Shown in pieces: positions 57,366 to 64,000 of a stretch of DNA of 64,000 nt (position 1 is its first letter; each line of letters starts with the position of its first letter). This stretch comes from Diadema setosum (Eukaryota; Echinodermata; Echinoidea; Diadematoida; Diadematidae): assembly GCA_033980235.1 (NCBI GenBank), contig CM067070.1:23090699-23154698 (forward strand), written 5' to 3'. The translations under genes and the position numbers were made by a program. Below the pieces are notes generated by a model that saw nothing but the letters and a program-made list of their open reading frames with translations, ran no database searches and had not been told where the DNA came from.

Positions 57366-59150
57366 TTTTAATGTGTTGTCTGCTTAAACAGCATTGCCCC
57401 GCATCACCCGAGTTCTCGACATAGTACGCTTGAATCACTCGCAACATGTGGTTGACTCGTCGAAAGGGCTCCGTTGAGGTTTACGTAGTAGAGCGTGCGG
57501 ATAGCACAGGTGGCTGAGCATCAGACCAACATGAAATTCATGGATCGACGGAGGTATACTTCGTTCGCTGAAAATTAACGAGGAACGACCCACGCGGAGA
57601 AAGCAATCTTTACTTTATCCTTTCTGTACCGGAGCCTTGACAGTGTGTAAACACTATTAGGGGTGTTCTCTGTCCAATCAGCACTAAAAACACTCGAAGG
57701 GTTAATCTCAAATAGCGGAGAGGAGCAGAGAATTGGAAAATCGTTGATATATTGTTAATGTAAACATCATCATGATGTACATGTAGTAGGTCTGCGACGC
57801 AGTCTAATTCTACCTTTTTGTGTTGGTGTATTGTTTTTGTTTTCGTGTCTTTTTTGTTAGCTTGTTTTTTTATCATCAGCGTATCATCACAGTTATAATG
57901 CAAGACTCGTGTCTATTACAAAAATGACCCCGAATGTAGTTATAAGCGTGTTTGCATCAGTGGACATGTCGAATTGACGTGTAATCCAGCTAAATTAATT
58001 ATTCCTTGTGGAAAAAGAAAAGTATCTCCAGCGTGAAGTGAATATTAATATCATTCATGAATATTTATAAGTATGCATCCGTTTCGTCGGTCACAGTACA
58101 TTACGAAGTGTCAGTAATCATGGAAAATCAGCCATTCTCTTCGAATATTGCAGATTTGAATTGTGCGCTACATTGTGTGTCTGCGTAATAGCAATCTCGC
58201 ATTCTCTGTACATTCACCTCGCGACAATGATACCAGAACCAATGTGTTCCATTGCAGGAAATATCGCAGCATGTTATTTTCTTAACAGTAGTTCGTTCCT
58301 CAACCATATTCAGTACCATATTGTGTACTACTGCGTTGATGTTCAATGATGATCATAATAACTATTATTAAGTTTTATTATTAGTTTTATTATCATTATT
58401 ATTTATGTTAATGTTATTTGATCATACTCATTATTATCATCATTATCATTATCATTTTCATTACGGTACCGTTACTATAATGTAAAATATTTGCGTTATC
58501 GTAAAGAGACATTCCAGCGCAGTGAACTTCATCAGGGCAGGGTTGTTGTTGTTAACATGAATTTGTCGATATTTTAGGGGAATGTGCATGAAATCTTCCG
58601 TGTCTTTTAGTCAGCCAGCAAATGGGAAAGTCATTGTTAGACAAGCAATTGTGTGTTGCCGACTATTACGAATGTGAAATAATGTACCGTAGTATCACAA
58701 CTGCACAGACAAGAAGTTCGTTGACCTTATAGCAGTTGAACATTGTGTGTTCATCGGTGTTAACAGGGGCGGAGCCAGGAATTACGTAGGGGGGGGGGGG
58801 GGGGGGCACCTTTAAAATGAAAGGGGCGCACGCCCCTCCCCATGCTCTTTTTTTTTTTTTTGGTTCGTTTTAATTCTTTTGTTTTAAGAAGTGCCCAGCC
58901 TTGATCCGCCACATGGTTAATGTGTTCACAATCGTAAGGAGACGTTAAATACATTGCTAACATATCGAAGACATTGCAGTCAAAAGAGGAGGATGGTATT
59001 CCTGAACACATTCAGATTATGTCATGTATATCACTATAAACGATGTGCAGATTCTATTTTAGTGTATGCGCCGTGGTTATCACTAAGGTCATCGATGCAT
59101 TCGCCCTCTAAATCCCGAGCACCGAATCATTAGCGCCTGTCACGATCTCT
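57366..59150. other. 3' flank, no gene seen
   Basis: No supported exon. Contains ATT/ATC simple repeats at 58365-58465. At 58768-58840 a GGGGCGGAGCCAGGAATTAC word is followed by a G run and GGGGCGCACGCCCC, probably a short dispersed repeat. Confidence 0.45.
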
Positions 59151-59153
59151 TTT

Positions 59154-60020
59154 GATGCCTTCGCCTCAAATGGTGCTAGAGGCATTATGTTTGCAAGCTG
59201 TCCGACACTCTCTCCGTCCGTCTATCCGTCACACATACCCAGATCTCGTCTCTGTAATACGAAATACCGTTCAGTGGATTCTCTTCACACGTGGCCCATT
59301 TTGTTCACGTCTTGCGTAGATATACTGATTAACCATTGCAACACGCCATCGCGGTCAAAGGTCAAAGGTCATTGAAATTTGGCTTGATGATATAGCATTT
59401 AAAGTTTTATCTTCATCAAGCTATGTCCAGTAGTGATATGACGTGATGAGAATGGCAAGGTAAAAATGAATAGACAATATTTGACTCAAAGCTTAATTGT
59501 TGTGAAAGGTCACTGTTTAAGGTCACGGTCACTTTGCCTGGAAGAAAGGACAATTCCAGCCTTTACTTCAGAGTGGATGTCTATGCGTAAAGTGGTAGTG
59601 GTCAGAATTAAAGGGTAAAAGTCAATAGACAAACAATGGACCAGAACACGTTATTAATGATAGGTCATGTTCAAGGTCAAAGGTCACTGTTAAGTCGTTT
59701 AAAGTGTAATTTCTGGTCATAACAAGTGCGTGTTAAAAGGAAGGGTAGTAATGAATGAGATATTAGCCATCTGAAATTCATACGGGAAAGGTCAAGGTCA
59801 AAGGTCACCAATATTTAGCTATAAAAAGTTCCATTTTCTGGCCTAGACGTTCATTTCATAGTTTATTTCTGCACTTCCTTCATCAATAACATGTAACAAA
59901 TTATAGCAGAGTGTCGGCAAATTTATAGTTATGCAGAATTTATGTACATGATATTTAGTACATACGTAAGGAAAAACCAAAGTTGATATGATGTAAGCAA
60001 TGTCTACAAACAAATCGGGA
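59154..60020. mobile_element. Diverged copy of the CCTCCGCC/AGGTCA element
   Basis: Starts ATGCCTTCGCCTCAAATGGT...GAGGCATTATGTTTGCAAGC and CTCTCCGTCCGTCTATCCGT, the same layout as the better-preserved element at 60031, and contains several AAGGTCAAAGGTCA words. Right end not identified. Confidence 0.55.
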
Positions 60021-60030
60021 AGTTTTTGTT

Positions 60031-61311
60031 ATGCCTCCGCCACGAAGTGGTGCCGGAGGCATTATGTTTTCGGGTTGTCCGTCCGTCCGTCCTTCCGTCC
60101 GTCCGTCCGTCCTTCCGTCCGTCCGTAATGAATTTTGTGGACAAGGTAACTATCGAAACCTGTTGAGGTATCCTAATGAAACTTGGCATGTATGTGTATT
60201 AGGGGGTGAAGTTGTGCCTATCAACTTTTGGGTGCACATGCTCAAGGTCAAAGGTCAAAAGGTCAAGGTCAAATACATAAAATTTCACTATTTCCACCAT
60301 ATCTATTGAATGCCTGAAGATATTTTCTTGAAACTTAGTGTATACATGTTTTACCTAATTAAGATTCTCTGGTGAAAGTTTGGGTCATGAGGTCAAAGGT
60401 CAAAGGTCAAAAGGTCAGGGTCAAATACATAAAATTTCACTATTTCCACCATATCTATTGAATGCCTGAAGATATTTTCTTGAAACTTAGTGTATACATG
60501 TATTACCCAATTAAGATTCTCTGGTGACAGTTTGGGTCATGAGGTCAAAGGTCAAAGGTCAAAAGGTCAAGTAAAATATTAAAACTTCTTTTTTTTTCTC
60601 CGTACCTTGGAAAATTGTTCAAGGTATCTTCATGGAACATAGTATATACATGTACTGACTGGAAGTAATTATCTAGAGAATGTAGGGTTCATGGGGTCAA
60701 AGGTCAGGGGTCAAAGGTCAAGTGCAAGACTTCAAAATGTTACTATTACCCTCATATTTACGCAATGCCAGCAGGGTTATTTTTTTACACTTGGTGTATG
60801 TGTGTGTAACCTAATAGAAATTCTCTGGAAAGTTTTTTTTTTTTCTCTTTTTGCCTCAAAGGTCAAAAGGTCAAAGATAAGTGAAAGTGCTGAACTAACT
60901 TTTTCCTCCATATCTCGGAAGTGGCTCAAGTTACCTTGAAACTTAGTACATATTATGCATGTTCTACCTGAAAGTAATTATCTTATGAATTTTAGGGTCA
61001 AGGGCCAGATGAAAATGATAACAATTTACTATTCAATTCAGAAATTGAACTTTTTCTCCACACCTGTACCTTGAAAATTACTCAATGCCTAAATGTATGA
61101 ATGGGTCAAAGTCAAGTTAAAGTCCTTAAATCCCTAGATACATGCTCTCCTATTCATCCAATTAAACCTACGTCAAGGAAGGTGAACATTCAACACATTT
61201 GTGACAAACTTGTTATTCCAATATTTTGCCAATTTGTGAAAATGTAATCACACAGTGTCCACATGTACTATCTAGACCTATTGGGAAAATCATGCATTAT
61301 GGCGGAGGCAT
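60031..61311. mobile_element. Element with ATGCCTCCGCC ends and AGGTCA direct repeats
   Basis: ATGCCTCCGCC at 60031-60041 is inverted as GGCGGAGGCAT at 61301-61311. After a subterminal hairpin (GCCTCCGCCACGAAGTGGTG then CCGGAGGC) and a (CCGT)n run, the interior is made of about 150-bp tandem units. Those at 60245-60394 and 60395-60545 are almost identical; others are diverged. Each begins with AGGTCAAAGGTCAAAAGGTC. No open frame of substance. Confidence 0.75.
60075..60125. repeat. (CCGT)n simple repeat
   Basis: GTCCGTCCGTCCTTCCGTCC-type run inside the element. Confidence 0.9.
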
Positions 61312-63350
61312 ACCAGTCGCCAAAGCGACATTTCTAGTTTTTTCTGAGTCCAGATAGGGTTTAGAGTCAATCCTCGATTAGGGGTCGAGCTCAATGAATT
61401 ACATCAACATTTTTAAATGAAGGTCCTTGTACTTAACAAAGCGGATGTAACGTGATTGTATTAAAAGCGGGAGCATTCCAGTCGACTACGACTTGCTAGT
61501 AGAACGTCGAATTGAAATTTACTATAATAAAACTGGTGTGTGACGTAATGGTGAAGTAATGGTGACGTAATGTTCCTCACGGAATATGGGAGTGACTTCA
61601 CAATATAGATTTACTTCCTGGTTTTCCTTACATGAGAGGACAAATTTTCGTGGTCGTACGTACTTGCTTCGACAACCGCGAACTCGGGAAGGGAACGACC
61701 TTTATTTACTCAACGATTGTGCGAGGACGATTCTGCTCAAACCTTCCAAGTAGCCGTCTGTGGCTGATGATAATAATGGTTATCCTTATGAAGATTTTTA
61801 AGATGTAGCAGGAACTTGTTACATCTTGCACATAAGAACACTCTAAGGCCAGTGTAGTGATTTCAGAATATAAGGATATGTATTTTCCTCTCCGAAGACA
61901 TGACATGCATAATAAGGATCAGTTTGAAGAGTTTGGTTGCAAAACGAGTTAACGCCATTCTTGTCAATTTGTGACATTTGCGATTATAGCTGCAAAAGAA
62001 AATAAGAAAATATGGGATATTTTTACTCATTACTTTCAGAATATTCCTTGTTATGCAACAAGTGAGGCATCATTGAAAAGATTTTATTTTGATCTATCTG
62101 ATGACGGACTTGATTTAAGGTAATTGAATATGGCGCTTAACTCGTTTGCGATCAGTCTCATCATTTGTCTCACCTATTGCTGTTTACGAACACACATTAT
62201 ACGCCTTTGAACTTCAGTCTGCCCCAGCAGTTCTTTGCTTGTCAGGCAAGCCTTCGGTCAATGTACTTTCTGGTTGTCGGGTACAACCCTCTATTACCAG
62301 GTAACACGTCTTTATAGTAATGAATCATATCTGCGGTATATTGATTGAGAGGACAGAAGTATTTGTCTGTGACTGTTTGAAGGGTATGTGGAAAATTATG
62401 ATATGCAACTTAAAAAAAAAGTGTGTGAATTGATCTCAGAGTGGGAGCTCAGTCTTCGGTGTTCTACGCTTCCACAGAACGCAGAGTATTGCGCAGTATT
62501 AGGTACTTGTGACGCATGTGTGTCTCAGCGTTTCTCAGTGTGAAAACACAGTGTCTGCAAGCCTGAATAGAGTGATGCGGTTTGAATATTCTACCTTCCG
62601 CTGTCACTAGTTCTGCGCGATCATAGAAAATGTGGTGAAACAAGACGATGCTATTTAAAACAGTTGTTTTTATATCATGGCCAGTGGCGCCCTCACAGGG
62701 ACAAATTGGAATAGCGTCACACAGGGAAACAAGTAAGCTTAAGAATACTGCACAAAAAAGCAGCAATAAAAGTTTGATTACAATTAATAAAATATAGGAA
62801 AGCGTTTTTTTTTTTTGTTAATTCTTGGATTCATATCGAGGAATTGAGAAAAGCTTGTGTGCATGCTTGTAGGAGACTTTATATCATCATTTCATTTTAT
62901 GTGCATATACCTGACTTCATAGACCTGTGTCATTGTTTAATGATATTGATTATCTTCGAAAATAATTATTTCCAGCGCCGCATTCCTGTTTTGAACCGAT
63001 ATTGATGCAGCTTTCACTTTTTTATTTGTAAGATTTCTTTCCCTGTCTTTTTCAAGGACGACATGAATATGGAGTCGAGTATGGCCTATTGAGTGTTAAC
63101 GTCACATGTGACTATATGCGGAATAAGAGCGTGATTTCCAAAACTGTTGAATTTTCTTTCGATTTGAAACCTGTTCCCCATTTTATTCCAATAATGTTTT
63201 TGATGTGATTTGCAAAAATCATGTTTTTTCTCGTAGACACAAATTATGTGATCACTCTTTTCAAATTGAAGCTGTAGAAAATTTCGTTACACACGATGGG
63301 TTCAAAGGAGATTGGTATTGTAGTTCTGTCTGTTTGTCTGTGTGTGTGTG

Positions 63351-63381
<31 letters not shown>

Positions 63382-64000
63382 TTGTTTGTTTGTTTCAGAT
63401 CTATCTGCGTCGACTTCTGCGTGTAATTCCCGTATTGATGTGATATGCATGCAGGGATAGTTCATGCTCTGCCTGTCTACATTTTGTACATCTATCATGT
63501 CTATGGGTGATGACGAAACTCCCTCTGCGTTGCTCATATCCCAGTTTACAATACATGTATCATTATGGTTATCTAAGCTTGTTTCAGTTGCCTACAAAAA
63601 AAAATAACACGCATGTGCAGGAGAAAAGAAGTGTTATGCTGTGCTACTTTGTATTGTGTCTTAAACTTCTGCTGTTGTGTCAAAAATTGTGCCTCTTATA
63701 TCCGTTTCAGTTGATATTATTTATACATGTATGTAGTTCAGTTGTGCAATACGCTCGTAGGGACTTTTTACGAATTATTTATTCTTACACATCATATTAG
63801 AAATGTACCATGATGTGAATATATAGTTGCTTGCATTATAGTAATTTAAGAAGTTGCTTATGACGTGCTCTATTAGGCCATCCTTATTGAGATACAAGAT
63901 TCAGGAGATTCTTGCTTGCGATGACTTAATGTATCCAACTTTCTGTAAGCATTACTCGTGCAGCAGTTGGAGGTGTCTAAGATGTAAATTTACCATCATG
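61312..64000. other. 3' flank, no gene seen
   Basis: AT-rich sequence. A (GT)n/(GTTT)n run lies at 63335-63400. A minus-strand open frame of about 100 codons at 62464-62766 lacks an ATG start and is not supported as a gene. Confidence 0.45.

Noticed and set aside
57483..57550. tRNA-like stretch (GATAGCACAGGTGGCTGAGC ... GGATCGA)
   Set aside because: Boxes deviate from the consensus and I could not form a cloverleaf; too weak to call a tRNA or SINE.
62464..62766. Minus-strand 100-codon frame with a hydrophobic start resembling a signal peptide
   Set aside because: The apparent first Met is a TTG codon, and the hydrophobic part overlaps a pyrimidine-rich stretch ending in GTGCAG that could equally be an acceptor. 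No family is recognised and no second exon was found.

Overview
This 64 kb window looks like animal nuclear DNA, most probably from an echinoderm and perhaps a sea urchin. It is AT-rich and low in coding sequence, with many microsatellites, short inverted-repeat transposons, foldback elements, a tRNA-derived SINE and a LINE fragment. The TAGGCCTA-like words, TGCCTCCGCC...GGAGGCATTATG elements and TACAGTC...GACTGTA MITEs are repeat types I associate with sea urchins. The species assignment is inference. There are no bacterial operons, CRISPR arrays or rRNA genes.

One protein-coding gene is supported. It lies on the plus strand from about 4.66 to 57.36 kb and spans most of the window. Seven exons join without breaking the frame: 4668-4734, 32982-33344, 34095-34439, 35892-36056, 49756-49878, 50466-50549 and 56953-57152. 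An optional 48-nt exon at 39569-39616 may be an eighth. Every intron is phase 1, as is usual for immunoglobulin-superfamily (IgSF) genes. The product is about 448 residues (464 with the small exon): signal peptide, V-type Ig domain, C-type Ig domain, one transmembrane helix and a roughly 160-residue cytoplasmic tail. The tail is basic near the membrane, then has a Glu run, then a Pro-rich end. The optional exon would supply the only tyrosines in the tail (ENYYLLEL). A perfect palindromic kappaB-like site and a CRE-like site lie about 600 bp upstream of the start codon.

Layout: 1-4000 is 5' flank with one MITE. 4000-4734 is the likely promoter, 5' UTR and signal-peptide exon. 4735-32981 is a 28 kb first intron rich in foldback MITEs, with a 650 bp GGA/GAA purine tract. 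32982-36056 holds the two Ig exons and the transmembrane exon; the intron between the second Ig exon and the transmembrane exon carries a 650 bp TCC tract. 36057-49755 is an intron with a TTAA-flanked piggyBac-like element, an internal duplication, the optional exon, a SINE, a 5.9 kb foldback element and a LINE 3' end. 49756-57152 holds the cytoplasmic-tail exons and a nested palindromic repeat cluster. 57153-64000 is the 3' UTR and flank, including an element full of AGGTCA direct repeats.

Nearly all other open frames are translations of microsatellites or transposon arms and are not annotated as genes. A second gene with short exons in the flanks cannot be excluded by reading alone.
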